64,000 nt of DNA from assembly GCA_958450365.1 (NCBI GenBank), contig CAUEEP010000869.1, positions 124,001 to 188,000 on the forward strand, given 5' to 3'. Positions 21,331 through 32,881 of this stretch are shown piece by piece (the stretch's first letter is position 1; each line of letters starts with the position of its first letter). Position numbers and translations under genes: made by a program. Source of the stretch: Mesorhabditis belari (Eukaryota > Nematoda > Chromadorea > Rhabditida > Rhabditidae). The notes below the pieces were generated by a model. The model was not told where the DNA came from. It made no database searches and saw only the letters and a list, made by a program, of their open reading frames with translations.

Positions 21331-21994
21331 TTACAACATTGTCGCTTTGTCATTGTTCTAGTTGAAACTTTCAAAATCCTGCGTTGCAAACAGATTAGCC
21401 CTTTTTTGTTGACTTTTTTGATTTTAACCCGAGATCAGAGTCCAGAAGTGGTTCAATCATTTTGCAGGTTTCTTTTGTGTCTAATGCTTTTTGATCAGTT
21501 TTTGACGAAAATCGCCTTGATCACACTTTTTGACTTTAGACCTTTGGGAAAAATCTTGCCAAAATTTAAAGCAGAACAAAAGAGAAAAAGATTGAGCAAG
21601 AGATATAAGATTTTTTTTGCAAATCTACCGTTTTCCATTGTTTTTTGGCTAAAAACCCTAAATTTGTTTAAAATTTGAAAAATTATCTTTCTTCTTTATT
21701 TTTTTGCGCAAATTTGCATTTTTTTAAGGTAATCAAACATGATGAATCTATTGATAATGTTTTTAGAAAGTTTTTGAACAAGTTTTATTGAGATTTTGAT
21801 AAGCTAGCTGGAATTTTACCCTTGTAGAGTTTGAAAATGAAGAGAGGAGCAAAATCCAAAGTGATAACTGGTTCAATTACTGAAACTTGGCTAGATTTTT
21901 CTATGTCTTCTTGTATTTTACCTTAAAATAGTTCCCCAGTTAGATCCTTCGTTTTTACCTAGATTTAACCCCCTCTCGAGTAAGGGAGACCAAG

Positions 21995-22066
21995 TGCATT
22001 GTGGTGTAATGGTTAGCACAGTTGTCTGGCAAGCGAAAAGTCGAGGGTTCGAGTCCCGGCGGCGCA
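21995..22066 (+). tRNA. tRNA-like gene, possibly variant nematode type
   Basis: The A-box region GTGGTGTAATGGTTAGC and T arm GAGGGTTCGAGTCCC are well formed, and the acceptor TGCATTG/CGGCGCA pairs with one mismatch. The anticodon arm TTGT-CTGGCAA-GCGA pairs with wobbles and would give anticodon GGC. The variable region is longer than in a standard class I tRNA. It could be one of the nematode long-variable-arm tRNAs or a tRNA-derived SINE head. The same upstream hairpin as at 17330 argues for a repeat. Confidence 0.45.
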
Positions 22067-22094
22067 CAGGTTTTTGATGAGTGTTTTTTTTGGC

Positions 22095-22165
22095 GACCTT
22101 GCTTTTATCGGGCAACTGTGCTAACCATTACACCACAACGCATTTGATCTCCCTTACTCGAGAGG
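22095..22165 (-). pseudogene. Inverted 5' half of the tRNA-like gene
   Basis: On the minus strand the upstream hairpin, TGCGTTGTGGTGTAATGGTT and AGCACAGTTGCCCG reappear head-to-head with the copy at 21995, then diverge before the T arm. A partial inverted duplicate. Confidence 0.6.
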
Positions 22166-22279
22166 GAGTTAACTTTGCTTCTCTGTGCTTCAAGCGTTTC
22201 TCACGCATAATCTTGCCTCAAATGAAAACTGGCTTAATTTCTCTCCAATTTCAGAATTTTTTTGAGAACAACATCAACC

Positions 22280-23898
22280 ATGACGATTCCCGAGGTAAAA
22301 ATTCAACATTCAACCACCGAGGAGGCTCAAATTTTCTTATGAAGTACAACTTCTAATTTCCAGGAAAGATGCCAGGAAAAGATCTCGAGCAACAAGGATC
22401 GCTATAGGGACATTCAAAGGGCCGAAGCGGTCAATGGAGCTTACGAAGTGTACGAGAAAGGAATGAGGGTGAGAAAACTTTCAAACTACAGTGCACCAGA
22501 AAGGGTGTATTTCGAAATTTTGAGCACAAGATAAACTAGATAGTTTAGCGTGACTTTGTCGAGAGTTTGGAGAAGAACAAGAAAGCTGAGTTTGTGAGAG
22601 AACGCCACGAGAAAGCTTTCCCGGAGGCGATGAAGCATTTTGAAAATGGTTGGTGTTGGAATAACATTTGAGTTTTAAAAAACTGCATTAGGCAATACTG
22701 TAGGTACCTACAGTAATCAAGATCAGGAATTAAACTCCAATTTTTAGTTGTCCAAGACTTTCTTGATGAGCCCGATCTGATCGAGTACAAGCGCAACTTG
22801 CTCAACGAGATGATTCAGGTGATTACTGGAAAACCCCTAGTATTTGGACTATCTGGTAGTCAGCTAATAAAGCTTTTAAAGATTGATATGCTAACTTTAT
22901 CCAAATCCCAAGCTTCAGGCTCGATATGAGGACTTGCAACAAGACAACGCCATTCAGCACCTTCACCAACAGGTTGACGAGATGTTCCAAAGATTGGTGG
23001 AAGAGCATTGGAAAGCGTTGAAAGAAGTAAGTGATTAGGCTTTGATACAAAAATTCGTGTGCATCCAGCTTCTAGAATTTCCTACTATTAGATCTAGAGC
23101 CAAGCCAGTCAGCTCTACGCTTGGCTTCTGATCTATTGTTGACCTGGTTCTGGCTCCTGGCTTGGGTCTTGCCAATCCTAGACCTGACCTCTGGCCTTAC
23201 GCGAATTTGAGACAACTTTATCCCAAAGCCCTTCAGAAATTTGAGCTTTCAGCACGTCGCCACAATCAAAGATGAGTCTGAGATCGAAGAGGCGATCGAT
23301 GCCTGTCAGAATCTACTCCGGGGAAAGTACGGGATCAAAAAGGTGGCTTTAGAGAAGCTGATAACTTGAAAACTCTATGAAATCTAAACTTTGTATAGCT
23401 CTATTCATATTCAGGCTGAATTCGTTGCCGATGTGGTGATTGCTTTCCCCAGAATCTCTCCCGAAATGGTCGAGCCTCTGTTAGACAACTTCAGGGACAG
23501 TCAATTGGCTCAATTCAAGGTGGAATCACTTAAAGTTAGATGTGAGGAAACTGGAGGCAAGACTACGATAGTCTGATAAAAATTGGCATATTTTAGAAAG
23601 CCGTTAGGACGGAGAACCCTAGATGAACCTTGTGTTTTAGAAATGCGAGGACAGCTTCGAGATGGAGGTTCGCTACAATTTGAAAGTCGGCACGCTGAAC
23701 AAACAAATGGAGGTTCTCCATTTGAAGCAAGCTGAAGACAAGAAAAGATTGGAATCACTTGAAGAGGAAACAAATGCTCAAATCGGAGAGATGAACGAGG
23801 TGATGGAACGGCAGCGACAGGCACACGAGGCCGAAATGGCCGCCATCTGTAACCCGCCCCCGCCACAATACAAGAAGAAGAGTTGCTCAATTATGTAA
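22280..23898 (+). CDS. Gene A': GTPase-less GBP tail with CaaX
   Basis: Eight exons: 22280-22294, 22364-22468, 22549-22648, 22748-22818, 22919-23026, 23253-23342, 23415-23519 and 23641-23898. All phases agree: 283 residues from MTIPE to CSIM*. It is homologous to the helical and coiled-coil half of genes B/C; for example RYRDIQRAEAVNGAYEVYEK matches the gene B exon at 30532-30428. The last exon is a coiled coil ending NPPPPQYKKKSCSIM, with a basic and proline-rich stretch before the CaaX box. No G-domain exon occurs upstream on this strand within the 5 kb searched. A TTTCAG at 22249-22254 lies 26 bases before the ATG and could be a trans-splice site. Likely a prenylated membrane-associated helical protein that could partner full-length GBPs (inference). 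Alternatively it is a 5'-truncated pseudogene that happens to be open. Confidence 0.8.
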
Positions 23899-25432
23899 AA
23901 GAATATTGTTTTTGATTCACAATCATTGTCAGATCTAGATTTCAATGCAATGATATGGTTTCTAAAGACTTTTTTCTAATTTTTTCCAATTTTTGTCAAA
24001 ATCTTGTCGCTCGGGAAGTTTTGCATTTATGATTTTTTTTTGTTAAAAAGTGTCCCATCCTTTTGATTATACATGGTGGCTAATAAGTATTGTCGCGTGC
24101 TTGAACGCGTGTTACTCCTCGAGGTTAGTTTGAAATCTCATAGTAACGTACCAAAATGTCTAAGGAATCTAAATCTATGCGTGGATTTTCGAGACAATCA
24201 CTGAAATTGCAATTCTTTTGCTTTTCAAAAATGGTACTTTGCTGAAGGGAATTCTAAGCTACTCATACAGCTCATTCATAGCTACTCATTTATTCAGCTA
24301 ATTTTCTAAATTTTCCGCCAAAATGTTGCCTTAAATGTTTTCTTAATGAAATAATTTTGAATTTTGCTCAAAGTAACGATTTAAAAAAAATAGCTCTCAT
24401 TTTTCCTCTCTTAAAAATAGCAAAAAGCAGGGGTCTAAAAGCCAACCAAATATGATATTAAACATCCGTTTTTGACTTTGAAAGAGTTCTTACCAAGATC
24501 ACAATCACATTTACTTTTGTGAGTTTGATCTTCTGAAAATCCTTCAAAAAATATTTTACACTAAACTTTTAAAAAACGAGCAGCGGGACAAGTACCTTTT
24601 TGAAAAGCAAAAGAATTTCAATTAAATCTTTCACAGCGGTTGTCTCGAAAATCCATGCATAGATTTAGATTCCCTAAACACTCAGCAACATTTTGGTATG
24701 TTACTCATGAGATTTGAAACTAACGTCGAGGAGTAACACGCGTTCAAGCACGCGACAATACTTATTAGCCACCCTGTAGTTGGATCATGAAATAATTTTG
24801 CTATGCAACTTTTTCTTTGTGATTTTAAATAAAACATTTGCATATCAATGATTTTATAAGAATAAAGAAACAAGCCATGAAAACTTTAAAAAAAAACAGA
24901 AAACGGACGAGAGTACAAAGTAGACTAGATTTTGGGTCAGATTTTTGGGGTTAGACTTGGGGGTTACCCTTTAAGAATGTTACTGTGAAAGTGAAAAGTA
25001 AGGTATGTTTTGGAGAGAAAACAAAAGCTAAAAAAGAGTTGATTCTTTTGTTTGAATGAGATTGTTTGAGTTGTGGGTGTTGTTGAGAAAGAACGAAAAC
25101 GGCTTTAAGGAAGAATTCTAGTCAGATTTGAATTAGATCATTTGATTTGGTGATCGATTTTCGGGGAAACATTCGGAGAATCGTTAGAGAAACATTCAAA
25201 GAATAGACCATGAGCTCTGTTTGACTGGTGATCGATCGATCAGTCGGTGAATCTTATCCTGGTGTGCCAGTCGCATTCGTTTCATGGTCTCGTTTTTCGT
25301 TTCATCATGCTTTTACCCTGATAAAATGAAACAAAACGCATGATTTTGCATAGGGTTCACCGCTTAAGAATAGAGTGTATTTCACTAAAATGTGTCTACG
25401 TTTTCAACGTGTTTTCTAATTGAAAACAATGT
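23780..25432. repeat. Right arm of large inverted repeat
   Basis: Reverse complement of the arm at 5900-7428 plus the gene A last exon. It starts in the coiled-coil/CSIM exon of A' and ends near AACACGTTTTC. Differences are small indels and substitutions; there is no MULE. From 24780 to 25430 the arm holds AT-rich non-coding sequence only. Confidence 0.75.
24072..24776. mobile_element. Tc1/mariner-type MITE, copy 2
   Basis: Inverted copy of the element at 6568-7271, flanked by TA, 705 bp, with the same inverted ends. It was carried along in the large inverted duplication. Confidence 0.75.
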
Positions 25433-25540
25433 GAAAAAAACAAAAAACTTGCAAAAAACAAAAAAATAAGCTGCCTAACAAATAGCTCCACCCACAAAAG
25501 TAAAGTCCCATTTGAAAAGAATTAACAATTTTTAAAAAAA

Positions 25541-25801
25541 TTAATATTTGGTTGGTCCTCCTTTTGCTTTTATCACTTCATTGAGTCGATCCGGCATGGA
25601 ATCCACGAGATTTTGCAAAAGACTTGGACGGATGGTGACCCAAAGACGTTGAATGTAAACCCATAAGGCGGCCTTCGAATCGAATTTCTTTCCCTTTAGG
25701 CGCGACTTCACAAATGACCGCAAATGTTCAATTGGATCGAGATCCGGTGAGTAGGGAGGTAAATTATATATTTGGATGTGATCAATGGACCAAGTGAACA
25801 C
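25541..25801 (-). pseudogene. Tc1-like transposase C-terminal fragment
   Basis: The minus strand encodes NLPPYSPDLDPIEHL (third catalytic residue region), then LVDSMPDRLNEVIKAKGG and a stop. This is the typical C-terminus of Tc1-family DDE transposases. Nothing upstream of about residue 1 of this piece matches; a relic. Confidence 0.8.
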
Positions 25802-26091
25802 TGACCAGCCAAGGCTTTTTTTGACGACTGTATAAAAGCCTGGAAAATAAAGAACAAAATGTTACCTCCCTATTGGCTCCTCCTCGTTGTGTGCTCGTTG
25901 TCGTTGATTCTCGAGTTATGCTCGAGCCTAAACAAAGAAATGTGTTAACTTTAAAATATTGTAAAAGAACAAGTAAAAAAAATACAAACACGCTCTTTGA
26001 GGGTATTTATCATAAAACTAATGAATTTTCATATCTTCATCAAAAAAAGCGACTGCCCTGAAATATTTTGGCCGTTTTTCCCGCGCGTTTC

Positions 26092-26386
26092 GTGCTCTAG
26101 GTGCAATAAGTTTTAAAAGCTGTTTATCATTAAAAGCTGTATTTGCGTACACAAATTTTGCGCCATGAAGATTGCGCCATGAAGCCAAAAACGAAAATTC
26201 GCCGGCGCAAAAAAACTTGCGCAAAATTCGTCGGCGCAATTTTCTTTTTTGGCTTACGGCGCAACGGTGATGGACCCACAAAAATGTCTTTTGCGCACAT
26301 AATAATTGAATCGGCACTACTTTTGCATGTTTTTATAGTTTTGGAACTGTTTCAGCAGCTTTTAAAACTTATTGCACCTAGAGCAC
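26092..26386. mobile_element. Small element with 31-bp TIRs
   Basis: Inverted ends GTGCTCTAGGTGCAATAAGT... of about 31 bp enclose a GCGCAA-rich interior that also forms the centre of the LINE palindrome at 19425-19620. 295 bp, non-coding. Confidence 0.65.
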
Positions 26387-26998
26387 CAAACGCTTTGAAA
26401 ACCAAGAGATTTTCAAACATGATCTACGAAAATTTTAGAGCTCAAGAAACTCACCGTATTCTATTCGATAGCTCAATGAGTTGCCAATCAAAATGTCTGG
26501 ATCAAAGAGAAAAGCTTAGAAAAGATCTTTTCTACAGTCAAAGCTCTTGTGAGAATGTTTTATGCGGCTGTGTGATTGATTTCTTTGTCCCCATCGGGCT
26601 CATTGTGTTGATCGCGACGATTGCTGATGATTGAGGAAACATCAAGTTTTCAACGTTTATGAATTCAATTTGTGCTACGGTGCTGTGATAAATAGTTTTT
26701 GATTCATAAAAGCACAAAATTTTCAACAATTATTTAGTCAATAGGGTTATTGTAAAAAAGGCAAAATTAAAAAGCTTTCTTAGCAAAATTGTCTTGTGAA
26801 CTATTGATTCAACTATAATCAAAAGTTGATGAAACACTTTTCAACAAAAAAAACATGAATTCAAAACTTTCAGAGTGACAAGATTGTGATAAAAACGATC
26901 AAAAAGAGCGAGATAAATTGGAAAAATTTTCTTAGCAATAATATCATTGGATTGAAATCAAGATTTGATAATGATTGTGAGTCAAAAACAATATCTCT
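26387..26998 (+). other. Short unrecognised ORF and gene B 3' flank
   Basis: A plus-strand frame continues out of the TIR element to a stop at 26634 and ends in a hydrophobic run (CVIDFFVPIGLIVLIATIAD) that could span a membrane. It has no clear start or splice structure, and I do not recognise it. The rest is the AT-rich 3' flank of gene B. It contains a partial match to the CSIM flank of gene A (TCAAAACTTTCAGAGTGACA). Confidence 0.25.
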
Positions 26999-27115
26999 TT
27001 ACATAATTGAGCAAATCTTGGGTGCGGGTGGCGGAGGTCGGTTCCGGATGGCGGCCATTTCGGCCTCGTGTGCCTGTCGCTGTCGTTCCATCACCTCTTG
27101 TTGCATCTGGAAATG

Positions 27116-27410
27116 CGATTTAAAGTGAGGATTCTATTTTATATATATATGCTTTATTCAGGAGGGCGAATAGAAGCGAATCAGATAATCATAACCGCAT
27201 ATAATATTTATGGGAAAAACTACCGCATGGAGGCTAAGCAGATGAGTTTAAAAGCTATTTCGTGGAAGGACCCTACCCTAGCCAATTAGGTCAAACTCGG
27301 CCGGATCAGGCCAGACCAGGGTCAGTTTCAAGACATCCCTCTGGCCGGATCAGGTAGACTAAAGAACTTCTTTCGGGCAGACAAAATGTGTCTTCGTGGT
27401 CAGCAGGTCG
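27116..27410. repeat. Intron block shared with gene A
   Basis: The last intron of gene B from about 27130 closely matches gene A 10240-10470, including GTAGACTA...AGAACTTCTTTCGGGCAGAC and the ACAAAATGTGTCTTCGTGGT run. The 3' modules of A and B (last exon plus last intron) are thus more alike than their other parts, suggesting conversion or duplication of the 3' end. Confidence 0.65.
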
Positions 27411-28604
27411 AGTCCTCGCCTCACATTTTTGCGACCCTGGTTCGGTCCCGGTCAGCGCCCAAACTAGCATCAACCTAGTCAAAGACTCGACTAATTTTAA
27501 GTCCGGGACCAGGGCCGAGTCTTGATGCTAGTCTGCTGACTAGTTGTTGACAATCGACAATCTGAGTTGACAAGCCGACCAGACAAGCTGGAACAAACCG
27601 GTCTTTATCTCCGGTCCGGGTCTAGTTTTGCCAACCGTTCTTGGGTCAGTTTCCCATCCTCATAAAGTCTAAAAGCACTAAAATAGCCTTTCAAATGCCC
27701 CTCACCCTGATGTCTTCGCGTCTCTTCTGGTCTTGAGCTTCGTCGCGACGAGCGCGCTCTTGTTGTTCCTGGAAATCACGCTTTAGTTGTTTACGTAAAC
27801 AAATTTCAAATTTAAAGAATTAGCTTAGCTTTTCCTCACCATTCTCATTATTTCCATGTCTCTCTCGTAACGTCTCTCCATTTCTTGACGATCTCTTTCC
27901 TCGCGAGCGATTCGCTCGTCCCTTTCATGCCGCATTTGCTCCATTTGGCTAAAGAGTAAAACTTTCGTTTAAAAAACTACATTTACAATAAAAGTACTGT
28001 ATTTTCAGATCGCTTTTAGAATCAAGTATTCCAGGTATGATTGATTTCTTGGCTAAGCTAATAGTAAGAAAAGTTTTGACTAGAATTCTGACTAAAAGGA
28101 TAAAGATGGCTTTTATGAAATTAAGGGTTTAGGGTTCTTGATTCTTTAGTGGACTTTTATTACTTACACTTGTGAATTCTCGTTCATCGCTTTCATCATT
28201 GCTAATAATGCCTGCATATTTGAGCCGCCACTCTCGGCCTCGGCACGGAGTCGACGCTCTTCCACTAAAATAGAAATGGGTTGCTTTTTTTATCTAACAA
28301 TTAGATACAGTTCTTGAAATGGCACTTAAATTTTCATGATTTTCATCTGGCTATGTTTCACCAGCAGCTAACCCCGGCTAAAATGCGGGGGTTAACCGGA
28401 GGCCGATTCGGGCTTAAGATGAGTCAAATGTCAAAGTTAATTGTTAGCAAATTCACCAAAATCGCTAAACTTTACGAAATTCAATCAAACTAAGTTGAGT
28501 TTGGGAGGCATAGTTATTGATGTATTAGGGTGAACCAAAAGTTTTCTATTTTTTTCTCTTTAAGTTTGAACAATTTTTTAAAGCTAATAAATTCGTTTTA
28601 TATA

Positions 28605-29345
28605 CAGGGTGGCTGATAATTACGTGCGCCAAAGAAAACGCCATAATTTAATTTTCTTTCAAAGAAAATGTAAAAATCTTTATTTATATAATAGTTGTAA
28701 CAAAAGCATTTAATAATCACAAGAAATTTTCGAAGTGGCCTCCATCCGCTTTGATACAGGCTTCAATTCGCTTCTTTACAGAATCGACGGTGCGGCGGAG
28801 ATAATTTGCATCTAAGTCGTTCTAGATTTTGATCAACTCTCGACGTAAATCATTCAAATTGGTGATTTTTCTATTTCTCAATTGTTCTTCCATAAAACCC
28901 CAAACCGAAAAGTCCAACGGATTGAGATCCGGGCTGTTTGCAGGCCATTGATCCTTCGTCAAAAAAGAGCCAATTTTGGTTTCGAGAAAGCGAATTGTTG
29001 TTTTGGCTCCGTGGGCCGGCGCCCAATCTTGTTGAAGGGTCAAATTGGGATGGCTCCTCTTCCATGGCACGACAGCTTTCTCGAGAATCTCTTTTTGATA
29101 GACTTTTGCGTTAATCTTCACATTTTTATCGATAAAAACCAACGGGGTCTTGCCCGAAGCACTGATGCCACCCCAAACCATCAAACTTTTTGGAAACAGA
29201 CCTTTTGTAGCGACTTTTCGTTTACGAGTGCTCTTGAGAGCTGGACTGAGAAGTTGAAGGTGATTTTGTGAGTTTTTAGCCACTTCCAAGGTGAAAATCT
29301 TCTCATCTGACCAAAGAACATCGTCAATGCGCCGTCAATGTTTCA
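28605..29345 (-). mobile_element. Truncated Tc1/mariner element with transposase
   Basis: The right end starts CAGGGTGGCTGATAATTACG next to TA. The minus-strand frame gives IDDVLWSDEKIFTLEVAK (first Asp), then LQQDWAPAHGAKTTI (second) and WPANSPDLNPLDFSVWG (third). The N-terminal part is cut off where the AT-rich satellite begins (about 29345). It lies in the gap between the two halves of gene B. Confidence 0.8.
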
Positions 29346-30340
29346 AAGGTTTTTATATACTTTTATAGACTTTTATAGACTTTTATTTACTTTTATAGAC
29401 TTTTATTTACTTTTATATACTTTTATAGACTTTTATTTACTTTTATTTACTTTTATATACTCTTTTATATTCTATAAAACTTAAAATATTCAACTATTCA
29501 ACTATTCGATTTAAATTCTAATTGTAAAAACATTTGCTTTAAAGCAAACTTTGTTTCTTCGTCAAGATTTTCAGCTAATCACCTAATCAACTGAATATCT
29601 TCAAGAATTTGGATTTAAAAGCGTATTTATTTAATTGAATTTATTGGATTTATTGTATATGTCGTAGCCGATTATGAATCAAATGATTTCGCTAGCGAAA
29701 ATCATAATCGGCTACGACATATAAAATCGTATTTAAAAGAGCGATCGATCTTGAAATTTGATCTTTCAACACTTTTCAACAACATTTGACAATTGCTAAT
29801 ACTTCCAAACACTGTTTTTGAGCAATAAACTGATAACGAAAACCCTTTTCTGCTTTATTTTTCATCAAAAATATCTGATTAGAGTTTTTCTGGTGTCAGA
29901 AAAACTCGATAAATGCGAAGTTGCCTTTTTTGCCTTTTTTGAAGGGAGAATCATTTTGAGCAAATAAGTGATAGTTTTTTTTTCGAAAATAAAGCTTCTT
30001 AGTCGTTTTTGAAGGGAAAAAAATGTAGAAAGTGTAAAATTTTTTTCGAAATGGAAATAGTACAAGTTTTCAAATCTAGATTTTCAACACAAAAAGCCAA
30101 ATCGATGCCCAGGATCTTGACGCGCTCAACACGTTCATCACGTTTTGTCAAAAAGCTGACGAAAGAGTTGGACAGGCGAAAGCTTTTGAATTTCTTGACG
30201 ACCTCTCTAATAGTAGTGCAAACCGCTGAGCCGAGTTGATGACTATTTTAGTTCAGTTACAGTTCTCAAGCTTTCACAGAGGCTCAAAACTCTAATCCTC
30301 TACAAGATCTCATCGTTAGCTATATTTTCCAACCCTACAT
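29345..30340. repeat. Inverted duplication, left arm, with inverted exon copy
   Basis: Reverse complement of about 33270-34270. It contains a (ACTTTTATAG)-type tract (29347-29462), a local palindrome around TATGTCGTAGCCGATTATGA (29657-29723), and at 30093-30188 a plus-strand copy of the gene B exon 33537-33442, still open (SQIDAQDLDALNTF) but with GC in place of the GT donor. Confidence 0.8.
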
Positions 30341-30406
30341 CGATAGGTTCTAATAAGCGGCTTTCGAGATTTCAAGGAATTTAGGCAGAGCTTAGAAAAT
30401 ACGGTT
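30191..30406. mobile_element. MITE M, gene B copy
   Basis: One of several elements with inverted ends CCGTATTCTCTCTAATAGTA / ...TTAGAAAATACGG. Its left end is cut at the junction with the inverted exon copy. Related copies are at 32882-33122, 33258-33406, 44924-45141, 47848-48080, 48182-48330, 59983-60198 and 63365-63596. Confidence 0.65.
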
Positions 30407-31496
30407 ACCGCTAGGCATTTCACTCACCCGCATCCCCTGCTCATAAACCAAATAACTCCCATTGACCGCTTCAGCCATTCGAATATCTCTATATCGATTC
30501 TCATTATTTTCCGTTTTTTCCAAGCAACGATCCTGAAACCTTTGTGGAAAGTGATGCTGAGTTTTTTATGCTATGAATGCTTCTTATGGAAAGTGATGCT
30601 GAGTTTTTTAAACCTGCAATCCCTTTTCGAAATCGTTGAAACGTGATCGTTTCTCTTGAGCCGTGCCGAAAAATGGGCTGACCAGATAGATCTTAAAAAA
30701 ATAAAAGATAAAAGAACAAAAAAAACATTTATGCCTTTGTGCTCTAGCAAACGCAAGCTATCTAGCACATTAAAGTAGCTCAGCTTCACAGTTTTGCCTT
30801 CACAGCCTTACCTTCACAGCTTCGCCGCTGATTCTCTTCAATTCCTCTGCATAGAGTTCAGGTTGGATTGGGTGATGACTGTTTTCTCGGATTAACTTGA
30901 AAATTGAAACTTTAGGAATTAAAACTTTAGGAATTAAAATAGAGTCTTTAATTAGATTTATTCAAAAGTTTTCCTTTCAAACCTGTTCATGTTGTTCGTT
31001 GAAAAAGGTTTCAGCAGTAATTCGAGCTTTTTGAAAGTAAAGTTGTGAAGTAGCCTGTAAAACGGATAAAAATCATAAACCTTCCAATTTTTAAAAACTT
31101 TATATGTAAAACTCTTTCTTAACATTCTTAACATTGATTTTTCAATCTTAAAAACCAAAACCAAGTACGCTGAGCCGATTGCATGGTGGTGATTGTGTGT
31201 GACGTGGTTAACAAGACTCTGAAAAGTTCAACTTTCTTTCAATTGCCTACTTTCTGTAGAATAGTACTTAGATTTCTCGGTACTGTAAGAATTTTGTAAA
31301 AATTACTTAAAGTTTGCAAAAAATAGAAGGTTTATCTTATCTAAGTTCACCTCAACATGTGCTTTCAGAGTTTCACCAGTCAAAATCGTTCCCATCACGT
31401 TTTTCGGAACCAAATTTTCGAGCACATGGTTGGCACACTCGCATAGAACGGAGACGAAATCCGAGCCGCAATCTGAAATCGATTTTGAGTTATCGT

Positions 31497-31665
31497 ATCC
31501 AGCTGGAATGGACAGCTGTGTCTAGCCGGAATGCAAAGCTGTATCTAGCTAGAATGTACAGCTGTATCCAGTTAGAATGCACAGTTATACCCAGCTAGAA
31601 TGTACAGCTGTATCCCGCTAGAATGCACAGCTGTATCTAGCTAGAAAACACAGCTGTATCCAGCT
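31497..31665. repeat. Minisatellite, about 22-bp unit (copy 1)
   Basis: Tandem variants of AGCTGTATCTAGCTAGAATG, about seven units, in the intron before the exon 31472-31351. The copies at 46448-46622 and 61510-61612 have different unit numbers and substitutions. Confidence 0.85.
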
Positions 31666-31868
31666 ACAGTGTCAAACTTCTGTCACAAAGGAAAGTTCCA
31701 AAAGAGGCTGAGACTTTTAAACGGTGATGCAAACGCCTATCAGACATGACGAATCCGATTCTGTTTATTTTTACCCACGGGCCCTGGCTTTCGAGAAAAG
31801 CGCATGCAAAGTTGCATCCATTTCAGCAAACTCCGACTATAAGAGGGAGCCAAGCCGCACGGAAAAAA

Positions 31869-31952
31869 GCAGCGGCAATCTAGGGGATAATCCCTTAGGC
31901 TATCGCTAGGCTAGCGCTATTTCTGCCTCCAGGTTCGATTCCTCTCGCTGCC
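31869..31952 (+). pseudogene. Class II tRNA-like sequence (copy 1)
   Basis: The acceptor GCAGCG pairs with CGCTGC, and CAGGTTCGATTCCTC forms a T-loop-like box. The length of about 84 bases and long variable region recall a serine or leucine tRNA, but the D and anticodon arms are irregular. The second copy at 46824-46906 has an acceptor change. Probably a pseudogene. Confidence 0.4.
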
Positions 31953-32881
31953 CTACGTTTTGCTTTTTCTGTAAAACTTCCGCAAAACATTTTTTGGAGT
32001 TCTTTCAGCTTTTTAAAGTCTTTTTTCTTTTTGAACTATTTGTGAATAAAGAAAAATTTAACAAAGATAATGAGAAGACTTCAAAAATGGAGAAAACAAT
32101 AGAAGTTCGTGGATTTAGCACATTTAATAAACGCCAATTCTGAACAATTAACTTCATTGCATTCAACAATATCAATATCGAAACACTTCTGAATTGGGGG
32201 ACTTGAATGGGAAGGATCGAACGAGTTTCAAAGTCTCACACCCTCCTTGGAACGGTCCCTTCTCAGCTACACTACCCAGTTCCAGTACCGACTACCGTAC
32301 CCAACTACTGCCTCCAGATACTGTGCTCAACTATCACACCAGTTCTTTACTCAGCAACTTTACTAACAAACCTTTCACCGGCACTTCGCCACTCGCTCGA
32401 ATCACCGGCTCAGCTGGTCTGGGCACCATAAAACAATCAACTTTCTCGAATGAGTCCAAAACACCGGTGAGTAGCTTTTTCAATGTGGGTGCTTGCTGGG
32501 ATTGTGCCTGAAAACGTCATAGTTATTCTAATTCTAAAGATTTTAAAGATTCTAAAGCTTCTAAAGATCCAGGGTTATTCTAAAGACAATTTTCCGGGAC
32601 AAGACCGGTCCAGGCAGTCAGACAAGGCCTGGATCCGCCAAAAGCCAAGCTTGGAGTCTGGGCTAGCCTAGCTAGGTTTACTTAGGTTGGATAAACTAGC
32701 AAACACTTTACTTTCAACTCCTCAATGTACTCGTTGTCGGGTCCAGTTCGAATCGCATCTCTCACCATTATCAGAAAGTTCTGAATTTTTTTATGGAACT
32801 ATTTGCTTTCATTGCTAAACCTCTAGATTATATAAGCTTTAAACAAGCTACAGTGCTAACTACAGTACTTAATTATCAGTT

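Noticed and set aside
28882..29271. 129-codon plus-strand frame
   Set aside because: Antisense of the Tc1/mariner-type transposase, which has the catalytic motifs.
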